64,000 nucleotides of DNA from Anaerolineales bacterium (GTDB lineage: Bacteria > Chloroflexota > Anaerolineae > Anaerolineales > Villigracilaceae), in contig JAUQXA010000018.1 in NCBI GenBank assembly GCA_030834895.1, forward strand, positions 248,001-312,000, given 5' to 3'. Shown here piece after piece: positions 56,845-64,000 of the stretch (within the stretch, counting starts at the first letter, position 1; the number at the start of each line of letters is the position of its first letter). The notes under the pieces were generated by a model. It had not been told where the DNA came from and made no database searches. It saw only the letters and a program-made list of their open reading frames with translations. A program made the translations under genes and the position numbers.

Positions 56845-58350
56845 ATGATTGATTTAAAACAATATGAAGTTTGGTTTGTGACGGGAAGCCAGCATCTTTA
56901 TGGACCCAAGACTCTCGAAACCGTGGCGGAACATTCAAAAGAGATTGCCGCCGCGCTTACCGCATCGAAACACATGCCGATGAAGGTGGTCTTCAAGCCC
57001 GTGTTGACCACACCCGAAGCCATCCGGGATCTATGCCTCGAAGCCAACTCTGCAAAGAACTGCATCGGTCTCATCACCTGGATGCACACCTTCTCGCCCG
57101 CCAAGATGTGGATTGCTGGACTTAGCCTTCTCAAGAAGCCGTTCGCCCACCTCCACACACAGTACAACCGCGAAATCCCCTGGGCTGAGATCGATATGAA
57201 CTTCATGAATCTCAACCAGGCGGCGCATGGCGACCGTGAGTTTGGTTTCATCGGCAGCCGACTTCGTCTCGACCGCAAGGTGGTGGTTGGTCACTGGCAG
57301 GACGACGACGTGCAGGCGAAGCTGGGTTCGTGGGCGCGCGTCGCTGCCGCCTGGGCAGACTGGCAGGGCGCAAAGGTTGCCCGCTTCGGAGACAACATGC
57401 GCGATGTCGCCGTCACCGAAGGAGACAAGGTCCAGGCGCAGATTCAGCTTGGGTACGACGTCTACGGCTACGGAGTTGGTGATCTCGTCAAGGCGGTCAA
57501 AGATGCCAGCGATGCCGATGTTGATAAAATGGTCAAGACCTATCTTGATGAGTACGAGGTTGCCCCCGCTTTGAAGCCCGGCGGCGACAAACATGCCTCC
57601 CTGCGCGAAGGCGCCCGTATCGAAGTCGGGATGCGCAACTTCCTCGAAGCTGGTAACTTCAAAGCCTTCACCACCACCTTCGAGGATTTGCATGGACTGG
57701 CTCAACTGCCCGGTCTTGCTGTCCAGCGTTTGATGCGCGACGGCTACGGTTTCGGCGCGGAAGGTGACTGGAAGACCTCTGCCCTTGTCCGCGCAATGAA
57801 AGTGATGAGCGCCGGCTTGAAGGGCGGCGTCAGCTTCATGGAAGACTACACCTACCATTTCAGCGCCAGCGGTGACAAGGTCCTCGGCGCGCACATGCTC
57901 GAAATCTGCGAGTCAATTGCGGCGAACAAACCGAAGCTCGAAATCCTGCCACTTTCGATTGGCGGCAAGGCTGACCCCGTGCGCCTGATCTTCGACTCGA
58001 ACACGGGACCCGCCATTGGCGCATCCATGATGCACATGGGCGGACGCTTCCGCATGGTCGCCAACGTCGTGGATGTTGTCCCAACCGACGCGCCGCTTCC
58101 CAACCTGCCCGTTGCCCGCGCCCTCTGGCTGCCGCGTCCCAATTTGAAAGTCGCCGCCGCCGCGTGGATCTATGCCGGCGGAGCGCACCACACCAGTTTC
58201 AGCTACACGGTCACAGCCGAGCAATTGCAGGACTTCGCCGAGATGGCTGGTATCGAGTTCATGGTCATCGACGAAAACACCCGCGTGGATGAATTCAAAG
58301 ACAAGCTGCGCTGGAACGATTTGTATTACCATTTGAGCAAAGGAATATAG
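56845..58350 (+). CDS. araA: L-arabinose isomerase
   Basis: It isomerises L-arabinose to L-ribulose. The 501-residue protein matches AraA in length and motifs: [10 protein letters not shown] at the start, the metal ligands E306 (GAEGDWKT), E333 ([10 protein letters not shown]), H350 (GAHMLEI) and H448 or H449 (GGAHHTSFS). These coincide with the E. coli numbering. It is cytoplasmic and needs a divalent cation, usually manganese. AAGGAG precedes the ATG. Confidence 0.97.
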   Translation: MIDLKQYEVWFVTGSQHLYGPKTLETVAEHSKEIAAALTASKHMPMKVVFKPVLTTPEAIRDLCLEANSAKNCIGLITWMHTFSPAKMWIAGLSLLKKPFAHLHTQYNREIPWAEIDMNFMNLNQAAHGDREFGFIGSRLRLDRKVVVGHWQDDDVQAKLGSWARVAAAWADWQGAKVARFGDNMRDVAVTEGDKVQAQIQLGYDVYGYGVGDLVKAVKDASDADVDKMVKTYLDEYEVAPALKPGGDKHASLREGARIEVGMRNFLEAGNFKAFTTTFEDLHGLAQLPGLAVQRLMRDGYGFGAEGDWKTSALVRAMKVMSAGLKGGVSFMEDYTYHFSASGDKVLGAHMLEICESIAANKPKLEILPLSIGGKADPVRLIFDSNTGPAIGASMMHMGGRFRMVANVVDVVPTDAPLPNLPVARALWLPRPNLKVAAAAWIYAGGAHHTSFSYTVTAEQLQDFAEMAGIEFMVIDENTRVDEFKDKLRWNDLYYHLSKGI

Positions 58351-58360
58351 TTTATTGCGT

Positions 58361-58428
58361 GTCACCCTGAGCGGAGCGAAGGGTCTCTAGGGCAGTCTCG
58401 GAGATTCTTCGCTGTCGCTCAGAATGAC
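58361..58428. repeat. Dispersed palindromic repeat (REP-like)
   Basis: GTCACCCTGAGCGGAGCGAA (from 58361) is answered by TTCGCTGTCGCTCAGAATGAC (ending 58428). Together they form an imperfect inverted repeat of 68 bp with a short central spacer. Sequences of the form TTCTGAGCG-GAAGAATC are common intergenic repeats in several phyla. It separates araA from the aldo/keto reductase gene. Confidence 0.75.
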
Positions 58429-58444
58429 ATGAGAGGAAAGAATC

Positions 58445-59428
58445 ATGCAATATCGTGAACTGGGGCGTACCGGATGGAAAGTCTCAACAGTCTCTTTTGG
58501 AGCGTGGGCAATCGGCGGCTCGTGGGGCAACGTGGACGACAAAGACTCGCTTGCCGCCCTGCACCGTTCCATAGACTTGGGTGTCAACTTCATCGACACT
58601 GCCGATGTATACGGCGATGGTCGTTCTGAACGTCTTGTGGCACAGCTTCGTAAGGAACGCAAGGAAACCATCTATGTGGCGACCAAAGCCGGGCGGAGAC
58701 TCGATCCGCATGTGGCGGGTGGCTATAACCGCATCAATCTCACAGCTTTCGTCGAGCACAGTCTGAAGAACTTGAACACCGAAGCCATTGACCTCTTGCA
58801 ATTGCACTGCCCGCCAACCGAAGTTTTTTATATGCCCGAAACCTTTGGTGTGCTGGACGATCTCGTACATGCTGGCAAGTTGCGCCACTACGGTGTCAGC
58901 GTTGAAAAGGTGGAAGAGGCACTCAAAGCCATCGAGTACCCCAACGTGCAGACCGTGCAAATCATCTTCAACATCTTCCGCCAGCGACCTGCCGATTTGT
59001 TTTTCAGCGAAGCCATCCGCCGCAAGGTCGGTATCCTGGCTCGTGTACCGCTCGCCAGCGGAATGTTGACCGGCAAACTGACAGCGAAGTCCACCTTCGA
59101 GGCGGACGACCATCGCGCCTTCAATCGTCACGGCGAAGCCTTCGACCGCGGCGAGACATTCTCCGGCGTGGACTACGAAACCGGCTTGAAGGCTGTAGAC
59201 GAACTCCGCGCCCTCCTGCCTGCGGGTTGGACAATGCCGCAATTTGCCCTGCGCTGGATTTTGATGTTCGACGCTGTGACCTGCACCATCCCCGGGGCGA
59301 AGAATCCGACTCAGGCGGAGGACAACGTCAAAGCCGCCGACCTGCCCGCGCTGGATTCCGTCACGATGGAAAAAGTCCGCGCGATCTATGATGCCCGCAT
59401 CCGCGACCTGGTTCACAACTACTGGTAG
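58445..59428 (+). CDS. Aldo/keto reductase
   Basis: The 327-residue enzyme has the family catalytic residues: Asp and Tyr in FIDTADVYGDGRSE near residues 52-57, Lys in ATKAGRR near 80, His in LLQLHCPP near 118. It uses NAD(P)H to reduce aldehydes or sugars. Members near pentose genes can act on arabinose or other aldoses, but the substrate is not known. AGAGGAAAG lies before the ATG. The intergenic repeat upstream may or may not break co-transcription with araA. Confidence 0.9.
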   Translation: MQYRELGRTGWKVSTVSFGAWAIGGSWGNVDDKDSLAALHRSIDLGVNFIDTADVYGDGRSERLVAQLRKERKETIYVATKAGRRLDPHVAGGYNRINLTAFVEHSLKNLNTEAIDLLQLHCPPTEVFYMPETFGVLDDLVHAGKLRHYGVSVEKVEEALKAIEYPNVQTVQIIFNIFRQRPADLFFSEAIRRKVGILARVPLASGMLTGKLTAKSTFEADDHRAFNRHGEAFDRGETFSGVDYETGLKAVDELRALLPAGWTMPQFALRWILMFDAVTCTIPGAKNPTQAEDNVKAADLPALDSVTMEKVRAIYDARIRDLVHNYW

Positions 59429-59478
59429 GCTTGGCGATAGCGCTATAGATAATTACTGTCGGACCGCGCCGTTGAAAT

Positions 59479-59506
59479 TATTGCAACACAGAATTGTGTT
59501 GCAATA
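59479..59506. terminator. 12-bp perfect palindromic hairpin
   Basis: TATTGCAACACA (59479-59490) pairs with 59495-59506 around a GAAT loop. It stands 50 bases behind the aldo/keto reductase stop and probably ends the arabinose transcript. It could also be an operator, as the arms resemble a dimer-binding palindrome. Confidence 0.6.
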
Positions 59507-59619
59507 TTGTTATATGAGCATTGAAAGTTTCATTCTCACAGGCGGATTGACCAAAGTCACGGTAAAATCTACTAAATCTCGCGGGTTTATTCCCGGCATT
59601 TTCCAACAGGATGTCATTC

Positions 59620-60792
59620 ATGCCCTCTGAAATTCGCCTGCGCTACGGATGCAATCCACACCAATCCCCTGCTCGTGTTTTCATGAAAAGCGGCGAACTG
59701 CCGTTTGAAGTCCTTTCGTCTGCGCCGGGCTACATCAACCTGTTGGACGCGCTCAATGCGTGGCAACTGGTTCGGGAGTTGAATCAGGCGACGGGTCTGC
59801 CCGCCGCCGCTTCGTTCAAGCACGTCAGCCCGTCGGGTGCGGCGGTTGGGACTCCGCTTTCAGATATCCTTCGCAAAATCTACTTCGTGGATGATATGGA
59901 ACTCTCGCCGCTTGCCACCGCCTACGCCCGTGCGCGTGGTGTGGACAGGATGTCGTCCTTTGGCGATTGGGTTGCTCTCTCCGCCACGGTAGATGTGCCA
60001 ACTGCCAAACTCTTCAGCCGCGAAGTCTCCGACGGGGTGATTGCTCCCGCCTACGAACCCGAAGCGTTGGAGATTCTCAAAAAGAAGAAGGGCGGAAAAT
60101 ACGTCGTCGTCCAAATGAATCCTGCCTATCAGCCTGACCCGACCGAAACGCGGGAGGTTTTCGGCGTGATCCTTGAACAACGCCGCAATGACAGGCCCAT
60201 CACTCCCGCCGACTTTGCAAACATCGCCACGAAGAGCAGGTCCCTGCCCGAAAGCGCCGTCCGCGATTTGCTGATTGCCTCGATTACGTTGAAGTACACC
60301 CAGTCCAACTCAGTCTGTTTCGCAGCGGACGGACAGGTCATTGGCGTTGGCGCGGGGCAGCAATCGCGGGTGCATTGTGTTCGTCTGGCTGGCGCAAAAG
60401 CCGACCTGTGGCGGCTGAGACAGCATCCACAGGTCATGGCTCTGCCTTTTCAGCCTGGCCTCAAACGTCCCGACCGCGACAACGCAATTGACCAATTCCT
60501 TCAGCCCGATGTGACCGACGCCGAAAAATCCAACTGGTCGAAGGTTTTCCACGAAATCCCGCACCAACTCACCGCCGAGGAACGCCGCACCTGGCTCGAT
60601 GGCATGACCGAAGTCGCCCTTGGCTCGGACGCTTTCTTCCCCTTCCGCGACTCGATTGATCGCGCTGCAAAGAGTGGCGTAAAATACGTTGTCCAGCCCG
60701 GTGGTTCCACCCGTGACGAAGATGTCATCGCCGCTTGCGACGAGTATGACATGACGATGGCCTTTTCGGGCGTCCGGCTGTTTCATCATTAA
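59620..60792 (+). CDS. AICAR formyltransferase without IMP cyclohydrolase domain (PurH C-domain homologue)
   Basis: It transfers a formyl group from 10-formyltetrahydrofolate to AICAR in purine synthesis. The 390-residue protein has the catalytic Lys 67-His 68 ([11 protein letters not shown]) and the folate/AICAR site text (YNPHQ-like [33 protein letters not shown]). Normal PurH proteins are 500-530 residues because they add an N-terminal IMP cyclohydrolase; that part is absent here and not encoded just upstream, so this is a stand-alone enzyme. The start is the ATG at 59620 (AGGA eight bases before); an ATG at 59611 is too close to it. Confidence 0.92.
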   Translation: MPSEIRLRYGCNPHQSPARVFMKSGELPFEVLSSAPGYINLLDALNAWQLVRELNQATGLPAAASFKHVSPSGAAVGTPLSDILRKIYFVDDMELSPLATAYARARGVDRMSSFGDWVALSATVDVPTAKLFSREVSDGVIAPAYEPEALEILKKKKGGKYVVVQMNPAYQPDPTETREVFGVILEQRRNDRPITPADFANIATKSRSLPESAVRDLLIASITLKYTQSNSVCFAADGQVIGVGAGQQSRVHCVRLAGAKADLWRLRQHPQVMALPFQPGLKRPDRDNAIDQFLQPDVTDAEKSNWSKVFHEIPHQLTAEERRTWLDGMTEVALGSDAFFPFRDSIDRAAKSGVKYVVQPGGSTRDEDVIAACDEYDMTMAFSGVRLFHH

Positions 60793-60837
60793 GATCGATA
60801 CGCATGTTGGCAATTCGTAAAGAACGAGGAGGCACTC

Positions 60838-61209
60838 TTGATTTTTCACATCACTTCGAAGGTTGAATGGCTTGCCGCGCGGGAGCGTGGTGAATACATT
60901 GCGCCGAGTTTGCAAAGTGAAGGGTTCATCCACTGTTCCACCGAAAAGCAGGTCCTTCACGTGGCGAACGCCTTCTATCGTGGACGGACCGACCTGGTGT
61001 TGTTGCAAATTGACGAAGCAAAACTCAACTCCGAGTTGAAGTGGGAGCCACCCGCCGGACCTCCCGCCCCGGGACATTTTCCCACGAACTTATTTCCCCA
61101 CATCTATGGTCCCATCAGCCTGACGGCCGTTTCTGCTGTCTTTGACTTCCCGCCCGACCCCGCCTCCGACACCTTTTCCCTCCCGCCACAACTATACACT
61201 GATAACTGA
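60838..61209 (+). CDS. DUF952 protein
   Basis: The 123-residue cytoplasmic protein matches DUF952: FHITSKVEWLAARERGEY, GFIHCSTEKQV, a conserved Phe-Ile-His-Cys-Ser region, and FPHIYGPI near the end. The function of this family is not known; it has a fold used by some nucleotide-binding proteins. The start is TTG at 60838 with GAGGAGG upstream. It may form an operon with the AICAR formyltransferase gene, 45 bases upstream. Confidence 0.88.
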   Translation: MIFHITSKVEWLAARERGEYIAPSLQSEGFIHCSTEKQVLHVANAFYRGRTDLVLLQIDEAKLNSELKWEPPAGPPAPGHFPTNLFPHIYGPISLTAVSAVFDFPPDPASDTFSLPPQLYTDN

Positions 61210-61240
61210 AGACTGATTACTATTTTCTAATCACTATTCA
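61196..61240. repeat. Dispersed mini-repeat (CTGATAACTGAAGACTGATT type)
   Basis: ACTGATAACTGAAGACTGATTACT and the following CTAATCACTATTCACC form a short imperfect direct-repeat stretch that covers the stop of the DUF952 gene and the 34-bp gap before the next gene. Confidence 0.45.
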
Positions 61241-61243
61241 CCT

Positions 61244-63721
61244 ATGACTGCCTTTCTCACCTGGTACTTCCTCATTACTTTCCTCGGCTGGCTGACCTTT
61301 CCGCTGGCATTTATTCTCTTCCCGGCATTTGCAGATCGGGGCTATACCCTGTCTCGCGCTGTGGGCATGTTGATTTGGGGATACGTCTTTTGGATGTTTG
61401 CCTCCCTTGGTATTGCCCAAAACGACAGCGGAGGAATCATCCTTGCCCTCATCTTCGTCGTTGCGCTCAGCGGTTGGGTACTCGTAAATCGTAAATCCGA
61501 AATCGTAAATTTCCTCAAATCCAACCTTGCACCTCTCCTCACCGCAGAAATTTTATTCTTCGTCGCCTTCGCTTTCCTTGCCTTTGTCCGCTCTGCGAAC
61601 CCGGAGTTGAACGGCACGGAACGCCCGATGGAACTGGCTTTCATCAACGCCATTTTGCGTTCGCCGACTTTTCCGCCGCAGGATCCCTGGCTCTCGGGGT
61701 ATGCCATTTCCTATTATTACTTCGGCTATGTGATGACCGCCATGCTCGCCCGCCTTTCGGGAATCGCCGGCAGTATGGCACATAACCTGATGACCTCACT
61801 CATCTTCGCCCTTGCCGCAGTGGGTTCGTATGGGATTCTCTACAACCTGCTTGCTAAAGCGGACTATGGACAACAGACGATGGACCGTCGTCCAGCGTCC
61901 AGCGTCTATGGTCTTTTTGCCCCCCTCTTTCTCCTCCTTGTCTCCAACTTTGGGGCTTTGTTGGAAGTATTGCATCGTCTCGGTTTGTTCTGGACAAAAG
62001 ATGCGACAGGTCAATATACCAGCGCTTTTTGGAAATGGCTGGATATAAAGGATTTGTCCGAGCCGCCGATATTGCCGTTTCAATTTGTGCCTGACCGTTA
62101 CCTGTGGTGGTGGCGTTCCTCCCGTGTCCTTCAGGATTATGACATGGTCGGCAATCCCCTCGAAGTGATTGACGAATTCCCCTTCTTTTCATTCCTGCTT
62201 GGGGATTTGCACCCGCATGTGCTTGCACTTCCCTTTGGTCTGCTTGCCATTGCCGCCGCTCTGCATCTCTTTCTTGGCGGCTGGCGTGGGGAGATCAGAC
62301 TGCCCTGGGGCGCAAATATAAATATCAACTATACGGGCTTTTTATTTTCCGCCCTCCTCCTCGGGGGACTTGCCTTCCTCAATACCTGGGACATTCTTAT
62401 CTCCGCCGCCCTTATTGTCGGCTCGTACGTTTGCTGGCGTGCCAGCGAAGATGGTTGGAGTTGGGAGCGTCTCGAAGACGTTTTCCTGCTTGGCTTGCCG
62501 CTTGGCTTTCTCGCCATCCTTCTTTATCTTCCGTTCTATCTGGGATTCTCATCGCAGGCGGGTGGAATTTTGCCCAACCTGATTTACGTCACCCGTGGCG
62601 CGCATCTCTGGGTGATGTGGGGGACTCTGCTCATTCCCATCCTTGCATATCTTGTCCATACTCGAACCCAATATTCGGAGGAAGAAAAGCCCAACTGGAA
62701 ACTTGCGCTCATCCTTGGGCTTGGATTCACCCTCCTGCTGTGGATTTTCTCCTGGCTCATTGGTTGGATTGGCTCTTATATCGATCCCGATTTCGTTAGC
62801 GTTTTCCTTTCTTCTCAGGGTATGACTGCGGGTGAACTCTTCAAAGCCGCTTCCCGGCGGAGATTGACTTATATTGCCAGTCTCATCACCCTGCTTGCAG
62901 TGTTGATACCGGCGCTTGCTCATCTGCTCCGAAGACCTTCAACCATAGACAGTGGACCCCAGCCCACAGACCACGGTCCATCGTCCACGGTCCATCGTCA
63001 ATCTCCAGGTCAGTTTATTCTGTTGCTGTTAACCATCGGTGTGGTTCTAGTGCTTGCCCCTGAATTTGTCTATCTCCGTGACCAGTTCGGTTATCGCATT
63101 AATACCATCTTCAAGTTCTACTACCAGGCGTGGATGTTGTGGAGTCTTGCCGCGGCCTTTGCCGTTGCCTGGTTGTTTCAAAACCTGCGATGGGTTGAAA
63201 ACATCATTTTCCGTGTACTGATGGCGGTGGTTGTTTTTGCGGGACTGTTATATCCAGTGTTTGGCTTGATCACCAAGACGGACAACTTCAACCCGGCCTT
63301 TGGATTCGCCCTCGATGACTTCGACCGCATCAAACGTGACAACCCTGACGAGGCCAGCGCGATCCAGTTCCTGAACACTGTCCCGAATGGAGTCATTGCC
63401 GAGGCGATAGGTGGAAGTTACACCGGATATGCGCGTATTTCCACTTACACCGGCTTGCAGACTGTGCTTGGCTGGCCAGGTCATGAGGCCCAATGGCGCG
63501 GAGGTTACGCCCCGCAAGGCTCCCGCAATGACGATATCATTAGACTGTATTCCACTACTCGCTGGGACGAAGCCCAAGCCATCATCGATCGATATGATAT
63601 CCGTTACATTTACGTCGGCCAGTTGGAATATGGTTCCATGCCTGTGAAGGAGGAGAAATTCCGCGCCCATCTCAAGGCTGTTTTTCAACAAAACAGCGTC
63701 ACCATTTACGAAGTGCCCTAA
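61244..63721 (+). CDS. DUF2298 multi-pass membrane protein
   Basis: The 825-residue protein has about fourteen hydrophobic segments and the conserved DUF2298 core: YYYFGY near 160, DEFPFFSFLLGDLHPHVLALPF near 305, NTWD near 375, TIFKFYYQAWMLWSLA near 625 and the tail RWDEAQAIIDRYDIRYIYVG. This family (Chlor_Arch_YYY) is typical of Chloroflexi and archaea and is thought to relate to glycosyltransfer or cell-surface synthesis; the precise function is not known. Three places in the coding frame contain intergenic-type repeats (61482-61511, 61861-61912, 62940-63000) that read through without stop. ATG at 61244. Confidence 0.88.
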   Translation: MTAFLTWYFLITFLGWLTFPLAFILFPAFADRGYTLSRAVGMLIWGYVFWMFASLGIAQNDSGGIILALIFVVALSGWVLVNRKSEIVNFLKSNLAPLLTAEILFFVAFAFLAFVRSANPELNGTERPMELAFINAILRSPTFPPQDPWLSGYAISYYYFGYVMTAMLARLSGIAGSMAHNLMTSLIFALAAVGSYGILYNLLAKADYGQQTMDRRPASSVYGLFAPLFLLLVSNFGALLEVLHRLGLFWTKDATGQYTSAFWKWLDIKDLSEPPILPFQFVPDRYLWWWRSSRVLQDYDMVGNPLEVIDEFPFFSFLLGDLHPHVLALPFGLLAIAAALHLFLGGWRGEIRLPWGANININYTGFLFSALLLGGLAFLNTWDILISAALIVGSYVCWRASEDGWSWERLEDVFLLGLPLGFLAILLYLPFYLGFSSQAGGILPNLIYVTRGAHLWVMWGTLLIPILAYLVHTRTQYSEEEKPNWKLALILGLGFTLLLWIFSWLIGWIGSYIDPDFVSVFLSSQGMTAGELFKAASRRRLTYIASLITLLAVLIPALAHLLRRPSTIDSGPQPTDHGPSSTVHRQSPGQFILLLLTIGVVLVLAPEFVYLRDQFGYRINTIFKFYYQAWMLWSLAAAFAVAWLFQNLRWVENIIFRVLMAVVVFAGLLYPVFGLITKTDNFNPAFGFALDDFDRIKRDNPDEASAIQFLNTVPNGVIAEAIGGSYTGYARISTYTGLQTVLGWPGHEAQWRGGYAPQGSRNDDIIRLYSTTRWDEAQAIIDRYDIRYIYVGQLEYGSMPVKEEKFRAHLKAVFQQNSVTIYEVP
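61482..61511 (+). repeat. In-frame mini-repeat (TCGTAAAT)
   Basis: TCGTAAAT occurs at 61482, 61489 and 61503, inside the DUF2298 gene, coding NRKSEIVN in a loop between helices. Confidence 0.6.
61861..61912 (+). repeat. In-frame mini-repeat (GACGATGGACCGTCGTCC)
   Basis: The word GACGATGGACCGT and repeated GTCCAGC lie in the DUF2298 gene, coding a hydrophilic loop (TMDRRPASSVYG). Confidence 0.6.
62940..63000 (+). repeat. In-frame mini-repeat (CCACGGTCCATCGT, two perfect copies)
   Basis: CCACGGTCCATCGT occurs at 62971-62984 and again at 62985-62998. It codes for a loop (STIDSGPQPTDHGPSSTVHR) that is unlike the flanking membrane helices. Confidence 0.7.
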
Positions 63722-63726
63722 AACAG

Positions 63727-63778
63727 GGGTGACCCGTCAGGGATCATCACGGCTGTGAAAAAAACTGACGGGTCGCCC
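63727..63778 (+). terminator. Terminator-like hairpin after the DUF2298 gene
   Basis: GGGTGACCCGTCAG (63727-63740) pairs with 63765-63778 over 14 bp with one wobble. The loop is 24 bases. No T-run follows, so it may stop transcription weakly or stabilise the mRNA. Confidence 0.6.
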
Positions 63779-63810
63779 TCTACTCAATTTAACCGATTAC
63801 AATTACCCCC

Positions 63811-64000
63811 ATGAACTACAGACATTTCAAACACGAAGGCTGGCTGTATGCGCTGGCGTTCCTTTTTGCGGTTATTTTGCGATTTGTCCAACTTGGCGCA
63901 ATGCCTCTAACTGACATGGAGGCCGCTCCAGCATTGCAGGCGCTTCAAATCGCACAGGGACTCAGACCCACGCTCAACCCGCATCCCTTTTACATCCTTT
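63811..64000 (+). CDS. Glycosyltransferase-like membrane protein (GT39/ArnT type), 5' end only
   Basis: The frame begins at ATG 63811 and runs off the window. The visible 63 residues hold one hydrophobic helix (about 10-28) and RFVQLGAMPLTDMEAAPALQALQIAQG, the usual opening of dolichyl-phosphate-mannose/ArnT-type glycosyltransferases with the acidic residues (DxE) after the first helix. A glycosyltransferase behind a DUF2298 gene is a common arrangement in Chloroflexi, which supports the call. No clear Shine-Dalgarno is seen (CCCCC before ATG), so the start might also lie further downstream. Confidence 0.75.
   Translation, partial: MNYRHFKHEGWLYALAFLFAVILRFVQLGAMPLTDMEAAPALQALQIAQGLRPTLNPHPFYIL

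Noticed and set aside
58484..59416. A 310-codon minus-strand frame opposite the aldo/keto reductase
   Set aside because: Codon-bias shadow of a clear plus-strand enzyme.
59429..59619. Region upstream of the AICAR formyltransferase as a broken IMP cyclohydrolase domain
   Set aside because: It is too short, contains a palindrome, and none of the frames shows MGS-like motifs.
62971..62998. Two 14-bp direct repeats as a mini CRISPR
   Set aside because: There are no spacers, no further units and no cas genes; the repeats are in a coding frame.

Overview
The window looks like a chromosomal stretch from a Chloroflexota bacterium, most likely class Anaerolineae. This is an inference from gene content, not a database result. 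The clues are: lipoproteins with Pro/Ala/Thr/Glu-rich linkers after the lipobox, several LacI regulators each next to its own palindromic operators, a DUF2298 (Chlor_Arch_YYY-like) membrane protein beside a GT39-like glycosyltransferase, and intergenic mini-repeats. GC looks like roughly 50-55 % and is even. I saw no tRNA, rRNA, CRISPR array, transposase or phage gene.

Almost the whole window is a plant-polysaccharide utilisation region. At 1-6934 lie the end of a MalG-type sugar permease, a GH43 xylosidase/arabinofuranosidase, a GH10 xylanase, a GH3 enzyme and a DUF4380/mutarotase-like protein. A GH130 phosphorylase (6988-7959, minus) is divergent from a LacI gene that has a sigma70-like promoter and two operators 93 bp apart. 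A second LacI gene (9320) has tandem operators. Then comes a long plus-strand cluster (10446-27900): an oligopeptide-type ABC transporter (binding protein, two permeases, two ATPases), GH2 beta-mannosidase, two GH3 enzymes, GH94 cellobiose phosphorylase, GH1 beta-glucosidase and a small lipoprotein. None of these glycosidases has a visible signal peptide, so oligosaccharides are probably imported whole and cut or phosphorolysed in the cytoplasm. An FGGY kinase, a PAS-GGDEF diguanylate cyclase and an MFS transporter follow on the minus strand.

33534-44502 holds a YesN/YesM-like two-component system with a co-transcribed sensory sugar-binding lipoprotein, followed by a YtfQRT/YjfF-like monosaccharide transporter whose binding protein is a paralogue of the sensory one. 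The last permease carries an unusual C-terminal extracytoplasmic domain, and an unknown exported protein follows it. 44700-59428 is an L-arabinose locus: LacI with operators, ChvE-GguAB-like transporter, UPF0303 protein, three oxidoreductases, L-ribulokinase, a thioredoxin-like lipoprotein, AraD, AraA and an aldo/keto reductase. Together AraA-AraB-AraD convert L-arabinose, which GH43-type enzymes would release, into D-xylulose 5-phosphate. The window ends with housekeeping or surface genes: a stand-alone AICAR formyltransferase, DUF952, DUF2298 and the start of a glycosyltransferase-like membrane protein.

The most novel signal I found is a candidate structured leader RNA present twice, upstream of the binding-protein genes of the two monosaccharide transporters (37985-38108 and 45804-45933). 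The copies share an extended Shine-Dalgarno-like sequence, a hairpin with one compensatory base-pair change, an identical 9-nt segment (TTGGCGTCT) at the hairpin apex, and a second GCGAA/TTCGC helix at the same relative place, while the bases around are otherwise different. Other unusual points are the chimeric permease, a DppC-type permease with a roughly 125-residue insertion, tandem overlapping LacI operators, and mini-repeats inserted in frame in the DUF2298 gene.
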